Shown here: in pieces, positions 7,565 through 14,224 of the stretch
Layout: each line of letters starts with the position of its first letter
How positions within the stretch are numbered: position 1 is the stretch's first letter
From: Gammaproteobacteria bacterium
Lineage (GTDB): Bacteria > Pseudomonadota > Gammaproteobacteria > Xanthomonadales > Rhodanobacteraceae
Length of the DNA: 64,000 nt
Assembly: GCA_021324095.1 (NCBI GenBank)
Contig: JAJPJT010000005.1
Location: 56,826 to 120,825 of the forward strand
Direction: 5' to 3'
Notes under the pieces: generated by a model
Seen by the model: only the letters and a program-made list of their open reading frames with translations
What the model was told of the DNA's origin: nothing
The model's database searches: none
Position numbers and translations under genes: made by a program

Positions 7565-9199
7565 CTACCTGCGAATGCTGTCGGGAATGATTTTGGCGCC
7601 GAGCTGGCGTTGCATTTCCTGGATGACCGGATCATTCGCCAGCGCGCGCTCGGCTGCTGCCAATTCGTCGGACCGCGCTTTGGCCGCACGCGTGGCCGGG
7701 GTTTCGGTCACCGCTTCGTGCACGATGCGCACGCGCACCCTGTGCCCGATCGCCTCGCCGAGCTGATCCTGCAACTGTTTGCACAAGGCATCGCTGCAAA
7801 AAATCATGTGCTCGGGTTTCAGCGCCAGTGTCAGCACCTCGCCCTCCAATGATTTTGGCATCGCATGCTGGGCAAGCAGTCCGACCGGACCACCCAATCC
7901 CGCCCGCGCGATCCACGCTTCCCATTCCGCAAGGCCTTCGATGCGCGGCGTAGCTGCCGTGGACTTTGTCGCGAGTGCCGGTTCGTCCGCGACTCCGTTG
8001 GACTGATGCCCGTCGCGCTGCGACACCGGTGCCGCAGCGATCGATGCCGCCCGCGGGTTCGACGTACGTTGCTGCGTGATCGGCTCGGCGCGCAGGCGCT
8101 TGTCCTCGCCGCCGTCGGCATGGCCACGAAACGCCAGCATGCGCAACAACGTCATCTCGAACCCTGCGCGCACGTCGGGGGCCAGCGGCAGATCGCGGCG
8201 GCCGTGCAAGGCGAACTGATACCACACCTGGACGTCCTCGGGATCGACCTCGGCCGCGATGGCGTCGAGCACCTCGCGCTCCGGCTCGTCGCCCTCGAAG
8301 TCCGGCACCAGTTGCCGCAACTGGATGCGGTGCAACGCTGTCGCGAGTTGTTCCAGCACCACTGCAAAATCCGGCGACAATCCCGCAATGCGATCGGCCT
8401 CGGCCATCAACGCCTTGCCGTCGCCGTCGGCCAACGCGCGCAACAACGCACCGACGTCGTTATCCGCAATCGTGCCCAGCATCGCGCGCACGTCGTCCGC
8501 GCACAGCGTGCCACCTCCGTGCGCGATGGCCTGATCCAGCAGTGACAAGCCGTCGCGCAGCGAACCGTCTGCGCCGCGTGCGAGCGCCTCGATCGCCCCG
8601 TCATCGAAGCCGACGTTTTCCTGGGCCAGGATCATCCGCATCTGTCCGGCGATCTGTTCCGGCAACAAACGCTTGAGTCCGAACTTCAGGCAACGTGACA
8701 AGACCGTAACCGGCAGCTTCTGCGGGTCGGTCGTGGCAAGCAGGAACTTCACGTGTTCCGGCGGTTCCTCCAGCGTCTTCAACAGCGCGTTGAAGGCACT
8801 TTTCGAAAGCATGTGCACCTCGTCCACCAGGTACACCTTGTAGCGCCCTTGCGCCGGCGCGTACTGCGCGTTTTCGATCACCTCGCGCACGTCATCGACG
8901 CCGGTGTTGCTGGCCGCGTCGATTTCGATCAGGTCCACAAAACGTCCGGCATCCACGGCCTTGCAGATCGCGCATTCGCCGCACGGGTGTGCGGACATAC
9001 CCCTCTCGCAGTTGAGCGACTTCGCGAAGATGCGTGCGATGGTCGTCTTGCCGACGCCGCGGGTGCCGGTGAACAGGTAGGCGTGATGCACGCGTCCCGA
9101 ATCCAGGGCGTGTGTCAATGCCCTGACGACGTGCTCCTGCCCGACCAGTTCATCGAACTGCCTCGGGCGCCATTTGCGGGCAAGGACCTGATAGCTCAT
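7565..9199 (-). CDS. dnaX: DNA polymerase III tau/gamma subunit
   Basis: Clamp-loader ATPase subunit DnaX, 544 residues from the ATG at 9199 (MSYQVLARKWRP, the conserved start; a longer in-frame start at 9226 is less likely). The P-loop GTRGVGKTT lies near residue 45, a zinc module with CERG...HPCGECAICK follows at 64-80, then Walker B VDEVHMLS and sensor TTDPQKLP. Domain III and a tau-type C-terminal domain follow, so full-length tau is encoded. No clear A-rich slippery site for a gamma frameshift was seen. It heads the dnaX-ybaB-recR cluster. Confidence 0.97.
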   Translation of the reverse strand: MSYQVLARKWRPRQFDELVGQEHVVRALTHALDSGRVHHAYLFTGTRGVGKTTIARIFAKSLNCERGMSAHPCGECAICKAVDAGRFVDLIEIDAASNTGVDDVREVIENAQYAPAQGRYKVYLVDEVHMLSKSAFNALLKTLEEPPEHVKFLLATTDPQKLPVTVLSRCLKFGLKRLLPEQIAGQMRMILAQENVGFDDGAIEALARGADGSLRDGLSLLDQAIAHGGGTLCADDVRAMLGTIADNDVGALLRALADGDGKALMAEADRIAGLSPDFAVVLEQLATALHRIQLRQLVPDFEGDEPEREVLDAIAAEVDPEDVQVWYQFALHGRRDLPLAPDVRAGFEMTLLRMLAFRGHADGGEDKRLRAEPITQQRTSNPRAASIAAAPVSQRDGHQSNGVADEPALATKSTAATPRIEGLAEWEAWIARAGLGGPVGLLAQHAMPKSLEGEVLTLALKPEHMIFCSDALCKQLQDQLGEAIGHRVRVRIVHEAVTETPATRAAKARSDELAAAERALANDPVIQEMQRQLGAKIIPDSIRR

Positions 9200-9269
9200 G
9201 GATTTGATCTGTGGGCGACCACCCATTGTGCCAAGTCACGACAGCGAGACCAAGCAGCGGCACTTGAGC

Positions 9270-9298
9270 TTGTTCGGGATGTTGCAGGCCGTTATGCT
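9270..9298 (+). promoter_or_regulatory. sigma-70 promoter of the tRNA-Ser(GGA) locus
   Basis: A -35 like TTGTTC (9270-9275) and a -10 like TATGCT (9293-9298) are separated by exactly 17 bp. They lie 13 bp before the first tRNA-Ser copy at 9312. If this is the promoter, it drives about 400 nt of partial copies before reaching the only intact tRNA at 9699. Confidence 0.6.
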
Positions 9299-9311
9299 GT
9301 GCGGCTCGTTT

Positions 9312-9394
9312 GGAGAGGTGTCCGAGCGGTCGAAGGAGCACGCCTGGAAAGCTGGAAAGTGTGTAAGCGGCTAAACCCCGCTTCGCGGGTTCGA
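9312..9394 (+). pseudogene. partial tRNA-Ser copy 1 (5' part, element-interrupted)
   Basis: The segment matches the tRNA-Ser(GGA) at 9699 from its first base (GGAGAGG) to the T-loop GGGTTCGA, where it is interrupted by the ~80-nt element. It carries an 8-nt duplication (GCTGGAAA) in the anticodon arm. Beyond the element only ATCCCGCCCTC of the tRNA 3' end follows (from 9474) before an inverted T-arm copy. It cannot give a normal tRNA. Confidence 0.85.
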
Positions 9395-9473
9395 CGGGAT
9401 TCGTCGGGAACGAATCCGGACGCGAAGGCGGCCCGAGCGCAGCGAGGGCGAGGCTCAGGGATGAGCCGAGCAT
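9395..9473 (+). repeat. tRNA-Ser-inserted structured element, copy E1
   Basis: A 79-nt insert after TCGA and before ATCCC of the T-arm. It holds four successive hairpins: GGATTCGT/ACGAATCC; a small CGC-GAAG-GCG; GCCC/GGGC around GAGCGCAGCGA; and GGCTCA-GGGA-TGAGCC. Nearly identical to E2, and a divergent relative of E3 and E4. The next 24 nt fold back on the T-arm: ATCCCGCCC pairs with GGGCGGGAT. Confidence 0.85.
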
Positions 9474-9508
9474 ATCCCGCCCTCGGGCGGGATCGAACCC
9501 GATAATGT

Positions 9509-9583
9509 GGAGAGGTGTCCGAGCGGTCGAAGGAGCACGCCTGGAAAGTGTGTAAGCGGTTAAACCCCGCTTCGCGGGTTCGA
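9509..9583 (+). pseudogene. partial tRNA-Ser copy 2 (5' part, element-interrupted)
   Basis: Starts GGAGAGG and matches the intact tRNA-Ser(GGA) through the anticodon arm and variable arm (one base differs, GCGGTTAAA for GCGGCTAAA) up to TTCGA in the T-loop, where element E2 interrupts it. The spacing to the intact copy at 9699 is 190 bp and to copy 1 is 197 bp, so the three lie as an imperfect tandem array. It lacks the acceptor 3' strand. Confidence 0.85.
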
Positions 9584-9663
9584 CGGGATTCGTCGGGAAC
9601 GAATCCGGACGCCGAAGGCGGCCCGAGCGCAGCGAGGGCGAGGCTCAGGGATGAGCCGAGCAT
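9584..9663 (+). repeat. tRNA-Ser-inserted structured element, copy E2
   Basis: 80-nt second copy, differing from E1 by one extra C that restores a 4-bp stem CGCC-GAA-GGCG. Left junction GGGTTCGA, right junction ATCCCGCCCTC. The following 24 nt are an inverted copy of the T-arm, then the intact tRNA begins at 9699. Confidence 0.85.
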
Positions 9664-9698
9664 ATCCCGCCCTCGGGCGGGATCGAACCCGATTATGT

Positions 9699-9791
9699 GG
9701 AGAGGTGTCCGAGCGGTCGAAGGAGCACGCCTGGAAAGTGTGTAAGCGGCTAAACCCCGCTTCGCGGGTTCGAATCCCGCCCTCTCCGCCA
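9699..9791 (+). tRNA. tRNA-Ser(GGA)
   Basis: Intact 93-nt serine tRNA with long variable arm and encoded CCA. The acceptor GGAGAGG (9699-9705) pairs with CCTCTCC (9781-9787), then G and CCA. The anticodon loop CTGGAAA gives anticodon GGA (reads UCC/UCU). The variable arm and the T-arm GCGGG-TTCGAAT-CCCGC are complete. It is the third unit of the array and the only complete one. Confidence 0.95.
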
Positions 9792-9832
9792 GTTTCAAGA
9801 AAATCAGGAGATGCACAAGGGCGGGTGAGAAC

Positions 9833-9944
9833 CTGCGGGTTCGACAAATTCGTCAGGAACGAATTTGGACAACCGAAGGTTGGCTCCGAGTGCAGCGAGG
9901 GGTGAGCATCAGGGACGATGCGAACAATCCCTTCCTCTCCGCCA
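9833..9944 (+). pseudogene. degenerate tRNA-Ser 3' half holding element E3
   Basis: GCGGGTTCGA (ending 9844) and ATCCCTTCCTCTCCGCCA (9927-9944) are the two sides of a tRNA-Ser T-arm and acceptor 3' strand, split by an 82-nt insert (9845-9926). No 5' acceptor is seen. It lies between the intact tRNA and the SRP RNA gene and is a relic of a further tRNA-Ser copy. Confidence 0.75.
9845..9926 (+). repeat. tRNA-Ser-inserted structured element, copy E3
   Basis: An 82-nt element, diverged from E1/E2 but with the same hairpin order: a perfect 9-bp stem CAAATTCGT/ACGAATTTG; AACC-GAA-GGTT; CTCC/GGGG around GAGTGCAGCGA; and GCATC/GATGC. The right end is GCGAACA before ATCCC. Its sequence differences keep the stems paired, so it looks like an independent insertion rather than a recent duplicate. 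Confidence 0.85.
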
Positions 9945-9960
9945 GTTTTGCAATGTTCAT

Positions 9961-10070
9961 GGTGGCCCCGTCGGTGCCTCCGCGACGATAGATCGAAAAC
10001 CCCGCCAGGGCCGGAAGGCAGCAACGGTATCGGTCGACTCGTGCGCCGGAGTTACGCTGGCGGGGCCGCC
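9961..10070 (+). ncRNA. ffs: signal recognition particle 4.5S RNA
   Basis: Small bacterial SRP RNA of about 110 nt. The conserved apical core GCCAGGGCCGGAAGGCAGCA lies at 10003-10022, the binding site of Ffh. The 5' arm GGTGGCCCC (9961) pairs with GGGGCCGCC at the 3' end (to 10070), closing the long hairpin. With Ffh/FtsY it targets nascent membrane proteins. The ends are set by the terminal pairing. Confidence 0.93.
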
Positions 10071-10074
10071 GCCT

Positions 10075-10359
10075 TTACGGGGCACGGCTGTGGAGATCGC
10101 GCAAGGTTACAAAGCAGAACTCACACACCAGCACGATATCCATGAATTTCTCTACCTGTTCCGTCAGAGCGCCGACTTCATTGAGTAACCGCTGGCAATC
10201 GTCGCACCAAGCCATCGGCTCCGGGTCGTCTGCCGTGGGTTCAACTTCGTTGAAGTCTGCAGGCGCAAGCTCGTCGCGAATGAGATGGCAACAAACGAAC
10301 GCCGGCCGCACGTCTCCGTGAGTTCCGCATTTGATTGTTCGTTCACCCGGAGCGGTCAC
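10075..10359 (-). CDS. small cysteine-rich protein, unknown function
   Basis: 94-residue protein with several metal-ligand-like pairs: KCGTHGDVRPAFVCCH near the N-terminus, WCDDC in the middle and VCEFC towards the end. This spacing looks like a zinc-binding fold. I recall conserved hypothetical proteins with the same C-x2-HG and W-C-D-x-C pattern, but no function is known to me. It starts with GTG (10359) and lies just downstream of moaE on the same strand, with the stop reaching the SRP RNA gene, which is convergent. Confidence 0.6.
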   Translation of the reverse strand: MTAPGERTIKCGTHGDVRPAFVCCHLIRDELAPADFNEVEPTADDPEPMAWCDDCQRLLNEVGALTEQVEKFMDIVLVCEFCFVTLRDLHSRAP

Positions 10360-10368
10360 GATTACAGC

Positions 10369-10785
10369 CTATGTGGCGTTCGGATGCAACCACTCCGACG
10401 CGCCCTCGACGTAGTGTTCGCGTTTCCAGATCGGCACGCGCGCCTTGACCTGATCGATCACGTAACGGCAGGCGTCGAACGCCGCCGCGCGGTGCGCCGC
10501 AGACACGCCCGCCCACACCGCCACGTCGCCGAGCGCGAGATCGCCCACGCGATGCACGCAGACGATGCGCTCGACGGCGAAACGTTCCTGCGCCTCCGCA
10601 ACGATCCGCATTCCTTCGACTTGCGCAAGCTCGACATAAGCCTGGTAGGACAAGCCATCGACCGCGCGGCCGTCATTGTGGTCACGCACACGCCCCTCGA
10701 AGCAGACCACGGCGCCTGCGCCAGCGGTTTCAAGTTCCCGCCGCAGCCTTTCGAAGTCGATCGGGGTTGCGCTGATCGAGAACAC
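10369..10785 (-). CDS. moaE: molybdopterin synthase catalytic subunit MoaE
   Basis: MoaE, 138 residues. Together with thiocarboxylated MoaD it converts precursor Z (cPMP) to molybdopterin. Seen motifs are FEGRVRDHNDGRAVDGLSY (substrate-pocket loop), HRVGDLALGDVAVWAGVSAA and VPIWKREHYVEG with the conserved catalytic lysine. It lies 2 nt after moaD in the moaA-C-D-E series. Confidence 0.96.
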   Translation of the reverse strand: MFSISATPIDFERLRRELETAGAGAVVCFEGRVRDHNDGRAVDGLSYQAYVELAQVEGMRIVAEAQERFAVERIVCVHRVGDLALGDVAVWAGVSAAHRAAAFDACRYVIDQVKARVPIWKREHYVEGASEWLHPNAT

Positions 10786-10787
10786 GA

Positions 10788-11027
10788 CTACCCACCACTT
10801 ACCGGCGGCAGGAACACCACCTCGTCGTTGTCGGCGAGGCGCTGGTTCCAGTCCGTGAAGGCGCCGTTGACCGCAACGCGCAGGCGATCCGGCGTGAAGG
10901 TGAAGCCATGGCGCGCCGCCAGTTCCGCGTACAACGCACGCGGATCGGCAGCATCGCTCGCGACCGATTCTTCGGAACGACCCGCCTCATCGCACAGCGA
11001 GGCGAAATACAGCAACCGGTACTTCAT
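10788..11027 (-). CDS. moaD: molybdopterin synthase sulfur carrier MoaD
   Basis: MoaD, 79 residues from the ATG at 11027 ([16 protein letters not shown]), a ubiquitin-fold sulfur carrier. It ends with the required Gly-Gly tail (FLPPVSGG), which is adenylated and thiocarboxylated. Its ATG overlaps the moaC stop (11024-11027). The longer in-frame extension inside moaC is rejected because it lacks MoaD similarity. Confidence 0.95.
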   Translation of the reverse strand: MKYRLLYFASLCDEAGRSEESVASDAADPRALYAELAARHGFTFTPDRLRVAVNGAFTDWNQRLADNDEVVFLPPVSGG

Positions 11028-11539
11028 CGCGCACCATCCCGCTTGCGCGACACCACTTTTCCACCTTGGACATCGCGCTTGCCACCGGATTTTTCCAGCA
11101 GCCGCACGCGCTCGATCACGATTTCGTGCGACAGCGCCTTGCACATGTCGTACACCGTGAGCGCCGCCACACCGGCGCCGGTGAGTGCCTCCATCTCGAC
11201 GCCGGTCTTGTGCGTGATCGCGACTTCGCAACGGATGGCCAATTCGGTGTCGGAGACGAATTCCGCCTCGATCCGGCAGCGCTCGATCGCCAGCGGATGG
11301 CAGAACGGAATCAACTCGTGCGTGCGCTTGGCCGCCATCGTTCCGGCCACGATGGCCGTATCGATCACCGGGCCTTTCTTGTTGCGCATGCCGGCTTCGC
11401 GCAAGACGTCGGCGACCGCTCGCGGAAACCGCACCACGGCTTCGGCTACCGCCACGCGCGCGGTGACGGCTTTTGCGCCGACGTCCACCATGCGCGGGTG
11501 ATTGTCGGCAGCAACATGCGTCAGCGGCTTACGCGGCAT
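11024..11539 (-). CDS. moaC: cyclic pyranopterin monophosphate synthase MoaC
   Basis: MoaC, 171 residues. It converts the MoaA product (3',8-cyclo-7,8-dihydro-GTP) into cPMP. Motifs seen are [18 protein letters not shown] at the start, [16 protein letters not shown], and [19 protein letters not shown]. It starts directly after the moaA stop with no gap and overlaps moaD, so translation is coupled. Confidence 0.97.
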   Translation of the reverse strand: MPRKPLTHVAADNHPRMVDVGAKAVTARVAVAEAVVRFPRAVADVLREAGMRNKKGPVIDTAIVAGTMAAKRTHELIPFCHPLAIERCRIEAEFVSDTELAIRCEVAITHKTGVEMEALTGAGVAALTVYDMCKALSHEIVIERVRLLEKSGGKRDVQGGKVVSRKRDGAR

Positions 11540-12586
11540 TCAACCTCCAATACGATACATTTCGACATGCTCAAGCACACCCGCCGCGCGCAGCTCTGCG
11601 CGGCGTTCACTGTAGCGGTCGCCGCGAAGACTCCAGATGCCGGCGACGACCGCGCGCAATCCCGCGTCGGATTCGCCCCCACGCAGCAGCGCGCGCAGGT
11701 CGTGACCCGCGCGCGCGAACAGGCAGGTATACAGGCTGCCGTCGGCCGACAGCCGCGCGCGCGTGCAGCCGCCGCAGAATGGCTCGGTCACGGAATTGAT
11801 GAAACCAATCTCGCCCGCGCCGTCACGAAAACGCCAGCGCCGCGAAGTGGATGCCGCACTGCGCGGCAGCGCTTCCAGCGGCCAATGCGCATCGATGCGG
11901 GCGACCAGTTCCGCGCCGGGCACGACGCGATCGCCGCGCCAGCCGTTGACCGTGCCGACATCCATGTATTCGATGAAGCGCACCACGTGCCCGGTGCCGC
12001 GGAATCGCGCAACAAGATCCAGCACACCATCGTCGTTCACGCCGCGCATCACGACACTATTGATCTTGACCGGTGCGAAGCCGGCCCGCTCCGCGGCAGC
12101 GATTCCTGCCTCGACCTGCGCAAGCTCGCCGCGCCCTCCGGACATGCTCCGGAACACCACCGGATCGACGCTGTCCATGCTCACCGTGATCCGGCGCAGG
12201 CCGGCATCGCGCAGCGGCTGCGCGAGTTTCGGCAGCAGCATGCCGTTGGTCGTGAGCGCCAGGTCCTCCACGCCTGCGATTGCCGCGAGCCGCGCGACGA
12301 GTACCGGCAGATCGCGGCGCAGCAGCGGTTCGCCGCCGGTCAGGCGCAGCTTGCGCACGCCGAGTGAAACGAATATCCGCGCAAGGCGTTCGATCTCGTC
12401 GAAATCCAGCCGATCGCGCGCCCGCAGGAAAGCGTGATCGGCGGGGTACGCCTCTTCGGGCATGCAGTACGGGCAGCGGAAATTGCAGCGGTCGATCACC
12501 GAAATGCGCAGGTCTGCCAATGCGCGCCCGAGCGCATCGGGCGGCGCCGGCAAAATCTGCAGCGCAACGGGAGCTTCCGGCCTCAT
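11540..12586 (-). CDS. moaA: GTP 3',8-cyclase MoaA
   Basis: Radical-SAM GTP cyclase, first step of molybdenum cofactor synthesis. It has 348 residues from the ATG at 12586; longer in-frame starts fall inside the upstream hydrolase. The N-terminal 4Fe-4S cluster motif is CNFRCPYC (after DLRISVIDR), and the C-terminal cluster region reads FCGGCTRARLSADGSLYTC. The protein ends in Gly-Gly, as active MoaA proteins do. It lies 13 nt downstream of the metallo-hydrolase in a kdkA-MBL-moaACDE series. No molybdenum-cofactor riboswitch was seen upstream. Confidence 0.96.
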   Translation of the reverse strand: MRPEAPVALQILPAPPDALGRALADLRISVIDRCNFRCPYCMPEEAYPADHAFLRARDRLDFDEIERLARIFVSLGVRKLRLTGGEPLLRRDLPVLVARLAAIAGVEDLALTTNGMLLPKLAQPLRDAGLRRITVSMDSVDPVVFRSMSGGRGELAQVEAGIAAAERAGFAPVKINSVVMRGVNDDGVLDLVARFRGTGHVVRFIEYMDVGTVNGWRGDRVVPGAELVARIDAHWPLEALPRSAASTSRRWRFRDGAGEIGFINSVTEPFCGGCTRARLSADGSLYTCLFARAGHDLRALLRGGESDAGLRAVVAGIWSLRGDRYSERRAELRAAGVLEHVEMYRIGG

Positions 12587-12599
12587 CGAACGTGTCTCA

Positions 12600-13421
12600 T
12601 CAACCGGCCTCCGCACGAACCGGCTGCGGAACGTGCAGGGGATAGCGGCCGTCCGGCACGGCGACCTTGAAGCCGCGTTCGCGCAGGATCTGCGCGTCGG
12701 CTTCGCTGCCGTAGTGGTACAGCAAAAGCCGCGCACGCAGTTCGGCCGGGTATTCGCGCTCGATATCCGCAACGCCGGTGTGGGACGGATTGCCGATCAA
12801 CGCACAATCATGCGCCACCAAGGTGTGATCATCGGTCACGCAAGAGAGCACTTCCGGAATCGGACGCGTGTCGCCTGTCCACGCGAAACACCCGCGCAAC
12901 GCCACGCCGAAGGAGGTGCCGGGCACGTGGTGGCGCGTCGCGAAAACATCGAACCACCAGCCATCCAGCCAGAAGCCGCGCGAACACGGGATCAGCCAGA
13001 ATCCTTCCCAGAAATTCGCCCCGCCTTCGGCGATGGCGCCCGGGTAATCCGCAACGCGCGCCTGCAGGATCGGCATGAGGTTCGCATGCATGAACATCTT
13101 GATCCGGCCGCGCTGCGCCGGATTGAACCAGGCCGCATGAAACAGGCGCTCCAGTCCGGCGACGTGGTCCATGTGCCCGTGCGTGATGAATACGGCGGAT
13201 GGTTGCGTACGATAGTTGCGCAGATAATGCTCGAGCGTGCCGGGACCGCAATCGACAAGCAGCATCGGCACGCCGTCGCGTTCGAGGACCGCCCCGGACG
13301 ACCCGAGGTCCACCGCGCTCGCCGCGCCGGTGCCGAGAACGTGCAGCGACCACACGTGTTCACGCGTGTCCGGTTCGTGGGCGCGCAGATCGGCGTCTGC
13401 ATCAGCCGTCGTCGTCTTCAT
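12600..13421 (-). CDS. MBL-fold metallo-hydrolase, RNase Z-like
   Basis: Metallo-beta-lactamase-fold hydrolase of 273 residues. The zinc motif ITHGHMDHVAG (HxHxDH) lies near residue 82, with later candidate ligands in ATRHHVPG, WTGDTRP and HDCALIGNPSHTG. The overall plan is like RNase Z or arylsulfatase-type MBL proteins, but the substrate is unclear. It overlaps kdkA by 4 nt and precedes moaA by 13 nt, so it belongs to the same transcript. Confidence 0.85.
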   Translation of the reverse strand: MKTTTADADADLRAHEPDTREHVWSLHVLGTGAASAVDLGSSGAVLERDGVPMLLVDCGPGTLEHYLRNYRTQPSAVFITHGHMDHVAGLERLFHAAWFNPAQRGRIKMFMHANLMPILQARVADYPGAIAEGGANFWEGFWLIPCSRGFWLDGWWFDVFATRHHVPGTSFGVALRGCFAWTGDTRPIPEVLSCVTDDHTLVAHDCALIGNPSHTGVADIEREYPAELRARLLLYHYGSEADAQILRERGFKVAVPDGRYPLHVPQPVRAEAG

Positions 13422-14203
13422 GTTCCTGTTCCGAGAGCGCGATTTTCGAGAGCACGTCCGTAGGCGCGCATCAACGGCGCCCAGATTTCGCGGTCGAGGG
13501 CCGCCTCGTCATGGTCGCACGCGCCCACCTTCAGCAGCGAACGCTTCAGCCGCGCGAGATTGCCGAGCTTCCAGGCTGTTCCCGTCGCGCGGATCTCGCC
13601 CCGGTCGAAATCGACCAGCCACAGGCCACTGCTCGCCACGAGGATATTGTGCGCGTTCAAGTCCGCGTGATCCACGCCGGCGAGGTGGAAGCGCGCAACC
13701 AGGGTACCCACCCGTTCGGCCAAGTCGTCGCCGAATAGTCCCGCTGCGATGGTTTCCGCAAGGGTCTGCACGTTTTCGATCGCGCGTGTGATCAAGTCTG
13801 CCGTGTAATAAAGCCCGTGGCGCACATAGCGCGCCGCAATGGGCAACGGCACCGGCAGTCCGCGCATCGTCAGTTCCACGAGCAGATGGAACTCGGCGAA
13901 GCCGCGGCTGCGGGCGCGCCCGTTCCATAGGTAGCGGTCGCCAAGCAAGGGCGTCATCCAGCCGCCACGCCGGTAATGGCGCAACACGCATCGGCCGACC
14001 GGTGTGTCGAGCATCGCGATGCCGCCGCGTCCACCGCTGGCGGTGACGATCCGATCCTGCGACTCCCACCAGCTTCGATCGAACCACGCCGCCGTCGGCG
14101 GCTCCGCCATGTTTGCGTCAAACACCATTGCACCGGTCCCGGATGCGACAATGCGCGGGTCCACCACGTGGCGTGCAATATCTGGATGCGTTGACGTCCT
14201 CAC
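13418..14203 (-). CDS. kdkA: 3-deoxy-D-manno-octulosonic acid kinase
   Basis: Kdo kinase KdkA, 261 residues, which phosphorylates the Kdo residue of lipid A-Kdo in organisms with a single phosphorylated Kdo (Haemophilus, Xanthomonadales). The kinase-like catalytic loop is seen as GVDHADLNAHNILV followed by the metal-binding LVDFDRGEIR. The protein is peripheral to the inner membrane. It is divergent from waaC with only 21 bp between the starts as called; an internal ATG at 14128 (MVFDANMAEPP) would give more promoter room. The waaC neighbour supports an LPS-core role. Confidence 0.9.
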   Translation of the reverse strand: MRTSTHPDIARHVVDPRIVASGTGAMVFDANMAEPPTAAWFDRSWWESQDRIVTASGGRGGIAMLDTPVGRCVLRHYRRGGWMTPLLGDRYLWNGRARSRGFAEFHLLVELTMRGLPVPLPIAARYVRHGLYYTADLITRAIENVQTLAETIAAGLFGDDLAERVGTLVARFHLAGVDHADLNAHNILVASSGLWLVDFDRGEIRATGTAWKLGNLARLKRSLLKVGACDHDEAALDREIWAPLMRAYGRALENRALGTGT

Positions 14204-14224
14204 CTTGCAAGTCTAGCAAGCCCG

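Noticed and set aside
9199..9226. Longer dnaX start at 9226
   Set aside because: MSYQVLARKWRP at 9199 is the conserved N-terminus; the extra nine residues have no support.
9312..9791. Three regularly spaced repeats considered as a CRISPR array
   Set aside because: The repeated unit is a tRNA sequence plus insert of about 190 bp, with no unique spacers and no cas genes.
9292..9816. Minus-strand reading frame with GFEPAKRGLAAYTLSR-like text
   Set aside because: It is antisense to the tRNA-Ser array; such GFEP frames are a known artefact of tRNA-Ser/Leu genes.
12586..14203. Molybdenum-cofactor riboswitch before moaA
   Set aside because: Only 13 nt lie between the upstream gene and moaA; there is no room for the aptamer.
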